32,127 nt of DNA from Vicinamibacteria bacterium (GCA_022820825.1 JAJEEU010000100.1:1-32127), one strand, 5' to 3'; counted from the stretch's first letter, positions 14,680 to 23,667 are shown. Program-made: numbers and translations. Notes: generated by a model from the sequence alone, not told the origin.

Positions 14680-14940
14680 CTAGTCGGCCATCCGGATTGC
14701 GGCGGGATTCAGCGCAAACATCTCGCCCTTGTCGGTCGCGATGAACACGCCGGGGTCGTCTGCCGGTCCAATGCAGTTCAACTCGCCCTTTTCGATGGTG
14801 AACGGCCACGGTCCGTCTGCCCACGTCGCGGCGCTGACCGTGCTGGATCTCTCGGTGGGCCGTTCATCAGCGGTCTGCTCCACCGCGTCCGGCGACGCGC
14901 AACCGGCGAGCGGCAAGCACAATCCGAATCCGACGGCCAA
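14680..14940 (-). CDS. Small lipoprotein, DUF2511-like
   Basis: From TTG 14940 the product is 86 residues: a short hydrophobic signal (LAVGFGLCLPLAGC) ending in a lipobox with Cys at residue 14, an acidic/Ser-Thr linker, and a compact domain WPFTIEKGELNCIGPADDPGVFIATDKGEMFALNPAA. The domain resembles the YebY/DUF2511 pattern: F-T-x-x-x-G-x-L-x-C, then a strand and A-L-N at the end. The signal is short for TTG 14940. The only other in-frame start, ATG 15090, would add 50 residues with no signal-like character, so the natural start may have been changed. It lies downstream of the three exported proteins on the same strand and is probably also surface-located. The function of the family is unknown. 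Confidence 0.55.
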   Translation of the reverse strand: MAVGFGLCLPLAGCASPDAVEQTADERPTERSSTVSAATWADGPWPFTIEKGELNCIGPADDPGVFIATDKGEMFALNPAAIRMAD

Positions 14941-15074
14941 GGCGCGAATATCGCGCGCGGCGCCTGTGTAGCGCGGCTTGCGCGCCGCGGTTATCTCGCG
15001 GCCGCATTTTGCGGCACGGCCAAGTCCCGAAGAAGGCAAGGGAGGACGGCGCCACAGCGCCGCGGGGCATGAGG

Positions 15075-16052
15075 TTAACCGCGGCGCCATCGATACAGCC
15101 GCGCGCCATTGCCGGCCAGCAGCAGCGTCAGCAGCAACAGGCCCGCCAGCGGCAGGGCGGGTACATCGGTGCTGCCGTTGACGGTGACGGTAAGCGTATC
15201 GATGCTGCCGAGCTCGGCGCCGTTGGTGTCGACAATTCGCACCGTGGCCGTCTTCGTCTCGCCGGAGGCCAGAGTGTCGTCCGCGTCGGCGAGGACACCT
15301 AGCCTGGCCGTCCCGCTGGCGCTGAGCTCGACGGTGAACGAGCCGTCCCGATTCTCATCCAACCCCCGGCCGCGCTGCTGCATCGAGATCAGCGCGTCGC
15401 CCGCAGCTTCAATAGCCACCTGCATCACCGCGCCGCCCAACTGGCCCTCGGCCACGATCGCAACGGTCTGGCTCCCGCCCTCGTCAATCGTCAGTGCGTC
15501 GGTTGCAAACTCGACGACCGGAACAGGGTCGTCGTTGAGGACCTGGATGCGGGCCGGCGGGCCGGCGGTGACGGTACCCTCCCGTGTCTCGAGAGACGCA
15601 GCGTGAAATGCCAGCGTGACGCTCGAGTCCCGATAGTTCGACGTGTCTTCGCAGGCCGTGAGCCGCAACTCGGCCGGCTGCCCCTCGTAGTCGCGCAGGT
15701 CCCTGTCGATGGTGATGGCGCCCGTATCGGAATCGCGCAACAACGCCTCGGTCTCCGACCAGATGCGGAGCGCGAAGTCCATGTCCTCGTCCAAATCGCA
15801 GGCTTCGGTGGTGACCACGGCGGACGGCGTCACCTCGAGGACAACTTCTCCGCCGCTCCCAAGCGCCGGGAAGTCCTCGTTTTCGGGCGGCGCTATGCGG
15901 ACCTCCAGCGTTGTAGAGCTGGCTTCCACGACGCGGACGTCCGTGCGGCTGAACGTCGCGGTCGCCGTGACGTTGTCCTGGGCTGACGCGGCGCTGGACG
16001 CCGCCAGCACAGCGCACGCGGTGAGCATGGTGAGCAGATGGTGGTATCGCAT
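15075..16052 (-). CDS. Exported protein with VPALPL-type C-terminal anchor, 1
   Basis: The product is 325 residues. Residues 1-24 are a signal peptide ending ASA before QDN. The body is predicted beta-rich, like Calx-beta or cadherin-like modules. A repeat module at about 160-290 begins PVVEFATDALTIDEGGSQTVAI and recurs in the two neighbouring proteins. Four cysteines or fewer are present. The last 29 residues are VPALPLAGLLLLTLLL, then a gap, then GARLYRWRRG: a short Pro-Leu motif, a hydrophobic segment and an Arg-rich end. This tripartite layout is that of exosortase/rhombosortase-type sorting signals such as PEP-CTERM or IPTL-CTERM, though the motif is different. It is the last of three tandem paralogues. 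The ribosome-binding site is weak. A 9-bp hairpin overlaps the stop codon (15057-15087). Confidence 0.8.
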   Translation of the reverse strand: MRYHHLLTMLTACAVLAASSAASAQDNVTATATFSRTDVRVVEASSTTLEVRIAPPENEDFPALGSGGEVVLEVTPSAVVTTEACDLDEDMDFALRIWSETEALLRDSDTGAITIDRDLRDYEGQPAELRLTACEDTSNYRDSSVTLAFHAASLETREGTVTAGPPARIQVLNDDPVPVVEFATDALTIDEGGSQTVAIVAEGQLGGAVMQVAIEAAGDALISMQQRGRGLDENRDGSFTVELSASGTARLGVLADADDTLASGETKTATVRIVDTNGAELGSIDTLTVTVNGSTDVPALPLAGLLLLTLLLAGNGARLYRWRRG

Positions 16053-16072
16053 GACCTGTGATCTCGGAAACG

Positions 16073-16110
16073 AAAGGGGGACCCGGCGCGCTCGCGCCGG
16101 GTCCCCCTTT
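16073..16110 (-). terminator. Strong hairpin terminator after the 16148 gene
   Basis: AAAGGGGGACCCGGCGCG (16073-16090) and its exact complement at 16093-16110 form an 18-bp stem around two bases. It ends in a short T run on both strands. It lies 38 bases beyond the stop of the middle exported-protein gene and just upstream of the third gene's start. Confidence 0.75.
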
Positions 16111-16147
16111 CCCGGTTACCGTCCGTCCCCCTGTCTGGACGATGGAG

Positions 16148-17719
16148 CTACTGCTGTCGCCGCCGGTACAAACGCGCGCCGCCTGCTGTCAGGAGCAGGG
16201 CCAGAATCAACTGGCCGACCAGCGGCAGCACCGGTACCGCGGTGGAGCCAACCACGGTCACCATCAACTCACGCGGGTCGCCGATGTTCGCGCCGCTGGC
16301 GTCCGTGATGGTCACCGTGGCCATTTTCTCCTCGCCATCCTCGAGCGTCAGATCCGAAAGGGCCCTGATCGTCAGCTCGGCGTTGGCGCTGTCGCCGAAC
16401 TCCACGGTGTTATTAGAAATCTGGCTGCCGCCCTGCTCCAGCACAATCGTGGCATCACCGCTCAAGGACACCGTAACCGAGCCCACCTGGTCACCCTGAT
16501 CGGTGTCCGCAAGGATGTGGACCATCTCCGTGCCGCCCTCGTCGATGGTGACGGCGTCAGTCGAGAACGTGACGGTCGGCGTCTCTTCGCCGCTCAGCAC
16601 GGTGACCGTGGCAGGACGCGAATCGCCAAGGGGGCCGCCTTCACCCATCTTCTCAGCTTCGGTTCTCCCGTCCACCAGCGTGAGCGTTATCCTCTCGTCC
16701 CTGAACCCGGACGCGCCTATCGCCTCGATCGTCAGCGTGATGCCGTCCGTGGAACCCGTTGCCGCCGGCACAAGACCACCAGTGCCCCCGATCTTGCTGA
16801 CGACATACCTGCCCGGGCTGCGGGCAACGAGGGGATCGGGGTCCGAGTCTGCGTCGTCACCGTCAGGCTTGGTAATCCTGACGATCCTTCCAACGGCATC
16901 CGCGGGCTCGACCGCAAGCTCGACGTCGTCACCGGTCGCACCGCCGGTCGCACCGTCGAGCGCGAAGAGCGTTCCCTGGATAGTGCCGCCACCGCTGCCG
17001 CGGGCGGCGCCGATGCCCACGCCTACCGTCACTTCTTGCGTGTTCCCCCTGGCCAGTTGGATGTCCGACTTGCCGAATCTGAGCATCGGCATCGGGTCGT
17101 CGTCAGTGGCCGTCACCGTGAGCTGTCGTGTGCCGTAGCGCACTCTTTTCCGTCTCGCCGCATCATGGCTTGACGGAGCCAGATGGTCTGTTAGGGCTGA
17201 CGCCGCGCTCACCCTCAGAACCAACGTCTCGTCATTCCAGTCGCCGTTGTCAGCAGCAGTGTGTTGAATACGCAACTCGATTGTTGTGGCAACCCCGTCG
17301 GTACGTGCCTCTTCCGCCGCGAAACCGAACGTTGAGCTGCCATCCGCGAGGTTGGCGGTCGAAAAAGCTGTGGTATCCCCGGAACGGTAGTTAATCGAAA
17401 AGTCGGTGGCGGCGGCCGCGGCGCCGTCGTACTCCACAACGCTGAGCATCAAATGGTCGGCGCCAGCGGGGAGCGGTGTCGGATCGTCAGCTGTGGTGGC
17501 ACCCAGCTGGTCAAAGTTGCCCGACCGGGTTATGGTCACCGTCAAGGGCGCCGGTGTGGCGGTATTGGTGCTCGCACCTTCTGCCACTGTGGCCCTGGAT
17601 GTGCGAAAGCTGATCGTCTGCGCCCACGCCGTTCCAGAGGACACAGCCAGCAGCACAGCCACGGCCAGGGCCGTGAGCAGGTAGCCCTTCCGCACAAGGG
17701 TTGATCTCGCTACGTTCAT
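16148..17719 (-). CDS. Exported protein with VPVLPL-type C-terminal anchor, 2
   Basis: The product is 523 residues from ATG 17719, chosen because AAAGGAG lies upstream and a signal peptide follows at once (MNVARSTLVRKGYLLTALAV ... GTAWAQ, about 35 residues). The frame stays open upstream to 17782, but into the terminator of the next gene. The body has several Ser/Thr/Asp-rich beta modules, the last (about 395-490) starting TPTVTFSTDAVTIDEGGTEMV, as in both neighbours. The C-terminus is AVPVLPLVGQLILALLL, then GGARLYRRRQQ. No catalytic motif is seen. Export and surface anchoring are well supported by layout; adhesion or matrix roles are a guess. Its own terminator lies at 16073-16110. Confidence 0.82.
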   Translation of the reverse strand: MNVARSTLVRKGYLLTALAVAVLLAVSSGTAWAQTISFRTSRATVAEGASTNTATPAPLTVTITRSGNFDQLGATTADDPTPLPAGADHLMLSVVEYDGAAAAATDFSINYRSGDTTAFSTANLADGSSTFGFAAEEARTDGVATTIELRIQHTAADNGDWNDETLVLRVSAASALTDHLAPSSHDAARRKRVRYGTRQLTVTATDDDPMPMLRFGKSDIQLARGNTQEVTVGVGIGAARGSGGGTIQGTLFALDGATGGATGDDVELAVEPADAVGRIVRITKPDGDDADSDPDPLVARSPGRYVVSKIGGTGGLVPAATGSTDGITLTIEAIGASGFRDERITLTLVDGRTEAEKMGEGGPLGDSRPATVTVLSGEETPTVTFSTDAVTIDEGGTEMVHILADTDQGDQVGSVTVSLSGDATIVLEQGGSQISNNTVEFGDSANAELTIRALSDLTLEDGEEKMATVTITDASGANIGDPRELMVTVVGSTAVPVLPLVGQLILALLLTAGGARLYRRRQQ

Positions 17720-17784
17720 GACTGTCGCTCCTTTGGAGACTTGCGCTGGATGCAGCTTGGAACCGCCGGACTCCAGATACACTT

Positions 17785-17824
17785 AAGGGGAGAAACCGGC
17801 GCATTCGCGCCGGTTTCTCCCCTT
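17785..17824 (-). terminator. Strong hairpin terminator after the 17863 gene
   Basis: AAGGGGAGAAACCGGCGC (17785-17802) pairs perfectly with 17807-17824 around the loop ATTC, an 18-bp stem. It lies 39 bases beyond the stop of the first exported-protein gene in reading order, so each of the first two genes is closed by its own hairpin at nearly the same distance. Confidence 0.78.
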
Positions 17825-17862
17825 CTAATCAACCGTTCCCCCTAGCGCCGTGGATGATGGAG

Positions 17863-19386
17863 CTATCCGTTGCGCCGACGATACAGCCGCGAGCCGCCAG
17901 CCATCAGGAACAGGGCGAGCAGCAACTGGCCGACCAGCGGCAGCGCCGGAACAGCCGTCGAGCCGCGCACGTCGACCCGGAACCAGTAGTCGTCACCGAT
18001 TGCGGCGTCCGACGAGCCTTCCATCAGCTTCCAGGCCTTGTACGCCATGTCGCCGTCCATCAGGTCCGGGTCACTCGTGGACATGGCGGTCAGCCGCGCG
18101 CTGTTGCTCATGCCCATGTCGACCATGACGTAGCCGTCCATCTCCTCGAGCATGGTGTCCTCGTGGTAGAGGTCCACCATCGCATCGCCCTCGACCATCA
18201 GCTTCACCATGCCGACCTCGGTGGCGTTCGTTCCATCGGCGATCAGCCGCGTGCTGGTCGAGCCGCCCTCGTCGATGGTGACGTCCGTCGGCGAGAAGGA
18301 GAGCGTCGGCGCCGCCTCATCGCTGTCGACCGTGACCATCAGCGCCGAGCCGACAGTTATGTCGCCTCGCACCCGGGCGGTAGCCGGCTCAACGAGATTG
18401 TTCGGGAGAATCGTCAGCGTTGCCGACTGATTTCTGAAACCGGACACGTTGCATGCGATGACCGTCATGGCCGCAGCCGCATCCGCGGCAGCGATGGCTT
18501 CGATCGTCCCGGTAGAGGCATCGGTTGCTATTCGAGCGGTTCTGCCAAAGGCAGCCGTGTCGGGGGTAGTAGGCCAAAGGGTTCCCAGTTCGATATGAAT
18601 GGCCTTCCGGCCGGCGTTCGCGGCAGGACACCCAGAGTTCGCAGCGCCGATCGTGACCATCTGGTGGTTGCTCACGCTGACAACAATATTCCCGCCATTG
18701 CCGGCTGATGCCGTTGCGGCCCCGGGGAGACCGGTGTCTCGTCCGGTTGTTCCGCTAACGATGTCCAACGACACGTCTCGCTCACTGCCTTCGGTCAGCG
18801 TGAAGCTGGGCGCGGTGAATTTCGCCACAGGCGCCACGTCGGCGTCGTTGACTGTCAGCGTGTAGGTAGCCGGACTGACGTCAACGCCGGTGCCGGCGTT
18901 CAGCGTAAACCGGATCCGTTCACTGAGCCAGTTGGTGTCCGTACCACCGTTCGTGGTGCCGTCAGCGCCGCCCTGCACGACCAGCAGTGACGCTTCATTG
19001 CTGGTGCTGAAATTCGCTACCCCTAAGGAAATTGCGGCGGGAGTAGCGGCGGTCCCGGTTACCGCCGCCTCCGTCCCCGGCCGGCCAGTGGTGGGGTTGA
19101 CTATTGCGTAACGGACGGTTCCGTTCACGTTAAGAATCACCCCGTTGAGCATCGTTTCTCTCTGAGCGGGAACCGCAGGAACCCCGGATGCTCTGATTGT
19201 GATCCTGGTCGGTCCCTCCAGAGCGCCGGCCTCATGAGAGGCTGCCTCCGCGACCGACCCACTCGATTCTGTGAACCCAACGCTCTGCGCCGACGCGATC
19301 CCTGGGGATGCCGCCAGCAGCACGACCGCGGCAAGGGCAGTGAGCAGATAGCCCCCCCGCATGTAAGTTGTTCTCGCTCCGTTCAT
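17863..19386 (-). CDS. Exported protein with VPALPL-type C-terminal anchor, 3
   Basis: The product is 507 residues starting MNGARTTYMRGGYLLTALAA, with AAAGGAGCG upstream; the leader is nearly identical to that of the 17719 gene. The signal peptide ends near residue 33 (IASAQ). The body is beta-rich with few charged residues. Landmarks are TLTVNDADVAPVAKFTAPSF at about 175-195, and a final module from about residue 355 with LSFSPTDVTIDEGGSTSTRL. Only two or three cysteines are seen. The tail is AVPALPLVGQLLLALFL, then GGSRLYRRRNG. It is first in transcription order of the three paralogues. Tandem duplication followed by divergence of the middle domains is the simplest history. The partner sorting enzyme is not in the window. 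Confidence 0.82.
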   Translation of the reverse strand: MNGARTTYMRGGYLLTALAAVVLLAASPGIASAQSVGFTESSGSVAEAASHEAGALEGPTRITIRASGVPAVPAQRETMLNGVILNVNGTVRYAIVNPTTGRPGTEAAVTGTAATPAAISLGVANFSTSNEASLLVVQGGADGTTNGGTDTNWLSERIRFTLNAGTGVDVSPATYTLTVNDADVAPVAKFTAPSFTLTEGSERDVSLDIVSGTTGRDTGLPGAATASAGNGGNIVVSVSNHQMVTIGAANSGCPAANAGRKAIHIELGTLWPTTPDTAAFGRTARIATDASTGTIEAIAAADAAAAMTVIACNVSGFRNQSATLTILPNNLVEPATARVRGDITVGSALMVTVDSDEAAPTLSFSPTDVTIDEGGSTSTRLIADGTNATEVGMVKLMVEGDAMVDLYHEDTMLEEMDGYVMVDMGMSNSARLTAMSTSDPDLMDGDMAYKAWKLMEGSSDAAIGDDYWFRVDVRGSTAVPALPLVGQLLLALFLMAGGSRLYRRRNG

Positions 19387-19668
19387 GACTTTCGCTCCTT
19401 TGAGACTAGGGGGTTGCGGTTACTTCTTTGATTACCCTTGGAGCCTGTGAGCCATGTGCATTGAGCAACTTGTGAGCCGTACGCGGACGCTGTCGGGATG
19501 TTGCGCCCGCCGCCAGGTCTTCGCCGGCGCGCTGTTGGTGGATGGAGCGGAGATGTGCCTCGGTCGATTGTCGCTAAAAAATCACTTTTAAGGACGAAAT
19601 TATCGCAATAATGTCATTGGCGTCGGAGATAATTGAGGACCACGCAGCAACACGCCGGAGGGCGCCAG

Positions 19669-19869
19669 ATGCAGACCAGTTCTGTCGTTCGGGCTCGGAT
19701 CGACAACGAAACGAAGATGCGAGCAACCGAAGCGCTTCGAGCGATGGGCTTGTCGGTATCCGATGCCATTCGGCTTCTGTTGGTGAGAGTGGCGGACGAG
19801 AAGCAGTTGCCATTCGCCGTTCGCGTGCCGGACAAACACACGGCACGGGGCACGGACGGAGCTGATTGA
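19669..19869 (+). CDS. RelB/DinJ-family antitoxin without its toxin
   Basis: The product is 66 residues, MQTSSVVRARIDNETKMRATEALRAMGLSVSDAIRLLLVRVADEKQLPF. This is the classic RelB/DinJ ribbon-helix-helix pattern: strand VVRARID, helix ETKMRATEALRAMG, then LSVSDAIRLLLVRV and the toxin-binding LPF. GGAGGG before ATG 19669 supports the start. Antitoxins of this family neutralise RelE/YafQ mRNA interferases, normally encoded immediately downstream. Here no such gene follows; about 160 bases later integrase 3 begins. The toxin may have been lost when the integrase element arrived. An AT-rich palindrome (ATTAT-CGCA-ATAAT, 19599-19612) about 55 bases upstream could be its operator. Confidence 0.83.
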   Translation: MQTSSVVRARIDNETKMRATEALRAMGLSVSDAIRLLLVRVADEKQLPFAVRVPDKHTARGTDGAD

Positions 19870-20029
19870 CCTCCCCGATTCACCACTGAGATCCCCGCCA
19901 TGAAGTAACGCCTGCCGCGCGGCCTCTTTACTCGGGTTGTAGCTACAAAGTAGGCTTTATGTAGACTTGATTAGGCTGCCTTGACGTCACGTCTTGGCAG
20001 GCATTGTCGCTGGCACAGGAAACGGACCA

Positions 20030-21250
20030 ATGCGCCCGCAGCGACTCGATGGGCGCAAGCCCAAGGGGCCGCATCCCACACACGCGCTCTCTACCACCTT
20101 CGTCCGCAGCGTCACCCGCGCCGGCCGCTACTGCGATGGCAACGGGCTGTACCTGGAGGTCAAGCCCAGCGGCACGCGCAGTTGGATCCAGCGGGTCGTC
20201 GTACGCGGCCGCCGGCGCGAGCTGGGGCTCGGCGGCTTTCCCCTCGTCTCGCTGAAGGAAGCGCGCGCCGTGGCGCTCGCCAACCGCAAGGCCGCCCGCG
20301 CCGGCGGCGACCCGCTGGCCGACAGGCGCCGCGTCGAAGGCGTACCCACCTTCGCCGAGGCGGCCGAGCGGGTGTGGGCCGGCAAGCATGCCGGTTGGCG
20401 CCATCCCCGGCACGCCAGGGACTGGCTGGCGAGCCTGCAGCGGCATGCGTTCCCGCGCATCGGCGCCATGGCCGTGCGGGACGTGAGCAGCGCGGACGTG
20501 CTGGAGACTCTCCGGCGCGTCTGGCACCTCCGGCCCGAGACCGCGCGGCGCCTGCGCCAGCGAATCAACGCCGTGATGGAGTGGGCCGTCGCCATGCAGT
20601 ACCGGACCGACAACCCGTGCGACCGCATCGGACCGGTGCTGGGACCGCAGCAGGACGTCGTGCGGCACATGCCCGCGCTGCACCATTCGAAGGTAAGCGC
20701 GGCGATCCGGACAATCCGGGCGTCCGGCGCGACGCAGTCCGTCAAGCTGGCGTTCGAGTTCCTCGTGCTGACGGCTACGCGGTCAGGCGAGGTGCGCGGC
20801 GCGGCGTGGACCGAGATCGACCTGCCGGGGCGCGTATGGACCATTCCCGCCGCGCGTACGAAGGCGAAGCGCGAGCACCGCGTCCCGCTGTGCCGGCGCG
20901 GCGTGCAGATCCTCGACGCGGCGCGGGCATTGGACGGCGGCCGCGGCACGCTCGTATTTCCCAGCCGGTACGGCAAGCCCATCGGCGAGACGCGGCTGTC
21001 CAGGCTGCTGAAGCAACACGAGATCGCGGCCGTGCCGCACGGCTTCCGATCCAGCTTCCGGGACTGGGCCGCGGAAGCGACCAACCACCCTCGCGAAGTG
21101 ATCGAGGCGGCGCTGGGCCACGTCGTGAGCAACCGGACCGAGGCGGCCTACGCGCGGTCGGACCTGTTCGACCGCCGCCGGCAGCTCATGAACGAGTGGT
21201 CGGCCTACCTCGAAGGCGGCCAGGCGGAGCTGTTCCCGCCGGCCGGGTGA
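20030..21250 (+). CDS. P4-type tyrosine integrase 3
   Basis: The product is 406 residues from ATG 20030 (MRPQRLDGRKPKG), with CAGGAAACGG upstream; a TTG 36 bases earlier is less likely. The N-domain is intact (LSTTFVRSVTRAGRYCDGNGLYLEV). The catalytic domain has TATRSGEVRGAAW (Arg), HGFRSSFRDWAAEATNH (His, Arg), ALGH (His) and AAYARSDLF (Tyr). It closely resembles integrases 1 and 2, with the same length and the same C-terminal DRRRQLMNEWSAYLE. Nine bases after its stop lies the converging kinase gene. No tRNA gene adjoins it, so its attachment site is not evident. It probably brought, or marks the edge of, an island on one side. Confidence 0.88.
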   Translation: MRPQRLDGRKPKGPHPTHALSTTFVRSVTRAGRYCDGNGLYLEVKPSGTRSWIQRVVVRGRRRELGLGGFPLVSLKEARAVALANRKAARAGGDPLADRRRVEGVPTFAEAAERVWAGKHAGWRHPRHARDWLASLQRHAFPRIGAMAVRDVSSADVLETLRRVWHLRPETARRLRQRINAVMEWAVAMQYRTDNPCDRIGPVLGPQQDVVRHMPALHHSKVSAAIRTIRASGATQSVKLAFEFLVLTATRSGEVRGAAWTEIDLPGRVWTIPAARTKAKREHRVPLCRRGVQILDAARALDGGRGTLVFPSRYGKPIGETRLSRLLKQHEIAAVPHGFRSSFRDWAAEATNHPREVIEAALGHVVSNRTEAAYARSDLFDRRRQLMNEWSAYLEGGQAELFPPAG

Positions 21251-21259
21251 CAACAGGAT

Positions 21260-23626
21260 CTACGCCGCGCCGGGTCCGGGCATGCGGTATCCGACGCCGC
21301 GTTCGTTGTGCACGTAGGCCGGGCTGCCCGCGTCGTCGCCCAGCTTGCGCCGCAGGCTCTTCACGATGGCGCGCACATGCTTCTCGTTGCCCGAGCTGCG
21401 CCGCCGCGCGCCCCACGCATGGCGCAGCAGCGCATCGTACGTGACGGCGCGTCCGGCCTTGCGCGACAGCACGCAGAGCACCTCGAACTCCGTGACCGTC
21501 AACGCTACGGGACGGCCGGCCACCGTGACCCGGCGTTCCTCGTAGTGAATCGCCAGCTCTCCCAGCCGGAATGCTTCCGGGCCGGCATGCCGCCGCAGCG
21601 CCGCCCGCACGCGCGCCGTCAGCTCCGACGGCGAGAAGGGCTTGACGATGTAGTCGTCGGCGCCCGCATCCAGCGCCCTGACAATCGTCTCGTCCCTGTC
21701 GTAGGCCGAGATGAAGATGACCGGCAGGTCCTCGAGCTCGCGCACGTCTTGCATCAGTGTGATGCCGTCGGCGCCCGGCAGCACCAGGTCCAGCAGGACC
21801 AGCCGGGGCTTGTGCGTGCGGACGAGCTCGGGCAACTGCTCCGGATCGCCGGTCGCGACCGGGGCGTAGCCCGCCTCGACGAGGGCGTCCCGAACGTACC
21901 GCAGGGTCTGCGGGTCGTCGTCGACGACGAGAATGCACGTCTGTTCCGTCCCCTGGCGGGCGGACGACGGCCGCTTCCGGCGGGGGTCGAGCCCGGCGTC
22001 GCCGGCATCGCCGGCCACCGGCACCGTGAAGGTGAACCGCGTGCCGCGCCCCGCGCCGCCGCTCTCGGCCCGGATGCGGCCTCCGTGCGCCTCCACCAGT
22101 CCCTTGCAGATGGCCAGGCCCAGGCCGTACCCCCGCGCCCGCGGTCCTCCGCCGCCGCCAGCCGCGCCCGGATGCTTGCTGAACAGGTGCGGAAGCCTGT
22201 CGGGCGGCACGCCGCGGCCTTCGTCGGAAACCGAAATCGCCACGTGCACGCCGTCGCGCTCCGCGGCGACCCGGATGGGAGAAGACTCGGGAGAGTGCCG
22301 CGCCGCGTTCGAGATGAGGTTATTGAGAACCTGGACGATGCGCGCCCGGTCGGCCATCACCCACGGCAGGTCGTCCGGCAGGTCGATGCGCAGGGCGTGC
22401 CTGCCGCCGCCGCTCAGGAACGTGCTCCTGGCCTGCTCCACGAGCCCGGCCACCTCCGCCATCTCGAAAGCAACGGACAGCGTGCCCGTCTCGATGCGTC
22501 CCTGGTCGAGCAGGTCGGCGATGAGGCCGCGCATCTGCTCGGCCTGCTCGTCGATGATCCGGAAGAACCCGCGCATCTCGGCCGGGTCGAGCCGCTCGGC
22601 GGATCGCTGCAGCGTGGTGGTCGAGCCGATGATGGACGTCAGCGGCGCCTGCAGCTCGTGGCTCACCATCGACAGGAACTCGGCCCGCATCCGCTCGATC
22701 TCGTCGAGCGGCGCCAGGTCCTGCATGGTCACCACCACCGACCCGACCTCGGCGCCCTCGGGCCGGATCGGCGTGGCGTTGATCAGCGTCCTGACGCTGC
22801 GCCCGTCGGGGACCGCGAGCACCACCTCCTCGGCGCGCACCATCTCGCCGGTGCCGAGCGTCTGCTCCAGCGGAATTTCGCTCAGTGACACCTCCTGCCC
22901 GTCGGCGCGGCGGACCGAGACCACCTCCAGGAGCTGCTCGGCGGGATGGCCGGCCGTCCGCAGGCTCTCGACGATGCGCCGCGCCTCGCGGTTGATGGAG
23001 ACCGGCCGGCCGGCGCGGGCATCCAGGACCACGACCCCGACCGGCGAGGTCTCGACCAGGGCCTCCAGATCCGCGCGCGCGCGCCGCTCGCTGCGGTGGG
23101 TGCGGGCGTTGGTGATCGCGGCGGCGGCCTGGGACGCGAACAGCGTCAGCACCTCCTCGTCGTCGCCGGTGAACGCCTCGCCGTCGGCCTTCTCGGCGAG
23201 GAAGAAGTGGCCGATGTCCTCGCCCCGGTGGCGCATCGGCGTGCCCTGGAAGGTCCGTGAGAACGCCCGCGCGGGCGCGATGCCGAGCGAGCGGACGTAA
23301 CCGGAAAGGTCGGCGAGCCGCAGCGGCCCGGGCAGCCCGCGAAGGTGCTCGAACAGGCGGACGCTGTCGGGCCAGGCGGCGAGCTCCCGCTGCTCGTCGG
23401 GCGTGAACCCGGAGAAGAAGAAGTCCCGCGGCGCGCCCGCCTCGTCTACGGTGGCGATGACGCCGTAGCGGGCGCCGGTGAGCGTGCGGGCGCTGTCGAC
23501 GATCTCCCGCAGGACGGTTTCGAGATCGAGGCTGGCGCTGACGCGCAGGACGGCCGCGCAAAGATTCGAGATGCGCGCCTCGAGCATCTCGATCCGTTGT
23601 CTCAACTTGTCCCGGGTCTCCGCCAT
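21260..23626 (-). CDS. Hybrid sensor kinase fused to an OmpR-type response regulator
   Basis: The product is 788 residues. The order is: a coiled-coil start, a GAF domain (about 20-175), a PAS-like domain (185-305), HisKA with phosphorylated His323 (MVSHELQAPLTSIIGS), HATPase (about 380-538) with N box VQVLNNLISNAARHS, G1 SDEGRGVPP and G2 GYGLGLAICKGL, a receiver (563-680) with Asp569-571, acceptor Asp613 (LLDLVLPGADG) and Lys662, and a winged helix (685-785) of OmpR type (LTVTEFEVLCVL ... EKHVRAIVKSLRRKLG ... VRGVGYRM-like end). There is no membrane segment, so it is probably a cytosolic sensor. A complete two-component pathway with DNA-binding output in one chain is unusual. It is divergent from the small gene at 23707; a palindrome lies between them. 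Confidence 0.9.
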   Translation of the reverse strand: MAETRDKLRQRIEMLEARISNLCAAVLRVSASLDLETVLREIVDSARTLTGARYGVIATVDEAGAPRDFFFSGFTPDEQRELAAWPDSVRLFEHLRGLPGPLRLADLSGYVRSLGIAPARAFSRTFQGTPMRHRGEDIGHFFLAEKADGEAFTGDDEEVLTLFASQAAAAITNARTHRSERRARADLEALVETSPVGVVVLDARAGRPVSINREARRIVESLRTAGHPAEQLLEVVSVRRADGQEVSLSEIPLEQTLGTGEMVRAEEVVLAVPDGRSVRTLINATPIRPEGAEVGSVVVTMQDLAPLDEIERMRAEFLSMVSHELQAPLTSIIGSTTTLQRSAERLDPAEMRGFFRIIDEQAEQMRGLIADLLDQGRIETGTLSVAFEMAEVAGLVEQARSTFLSGGGRHALRIDLPDDLPWVMADRARIVQVLNNLISNAARHSPESSPIRVAAERDGVHVAISVSDEGRGVPPDRLPHLFSKHPGAAGGGGGPRARGYGLGLAICKGLVEAHGGRIRAESGGAGRGTRFTFTVPVAGDAGDAGLDPRRKRPSSARQGTEQTCILVVDDDPQTLRYVRDALVEAGYAPVATGDPEQLPELVRTHKPRLVLLDLVLPGADGITLMQDVRELEDLPVIFISAYDRDETIVRALDAGADDYIVKPFSPSELTARVRAALRRHAGPEAFRLGELAIHYEERRVTVAGRPVALTVTEFEVLCVLSRKAGRAVTYDALLRHAWGARRRSSGNEKHVRAIVKSLRRKLGDDAGSPAYVHNERGVGYRMPGPGAA

Positions 23627-23667
23627 ATGTGCCCGAATGTCACCACTATATCGTATTTCGTCGCCCT

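Noticed and set aside
22320..23561. A 413-codon - strand frame inside the kinase fusion gene
   Set aside because: It overlaps in another frame and is almost only Arg, Ala, Gly and Pro; the kinase frame is unambiguous.
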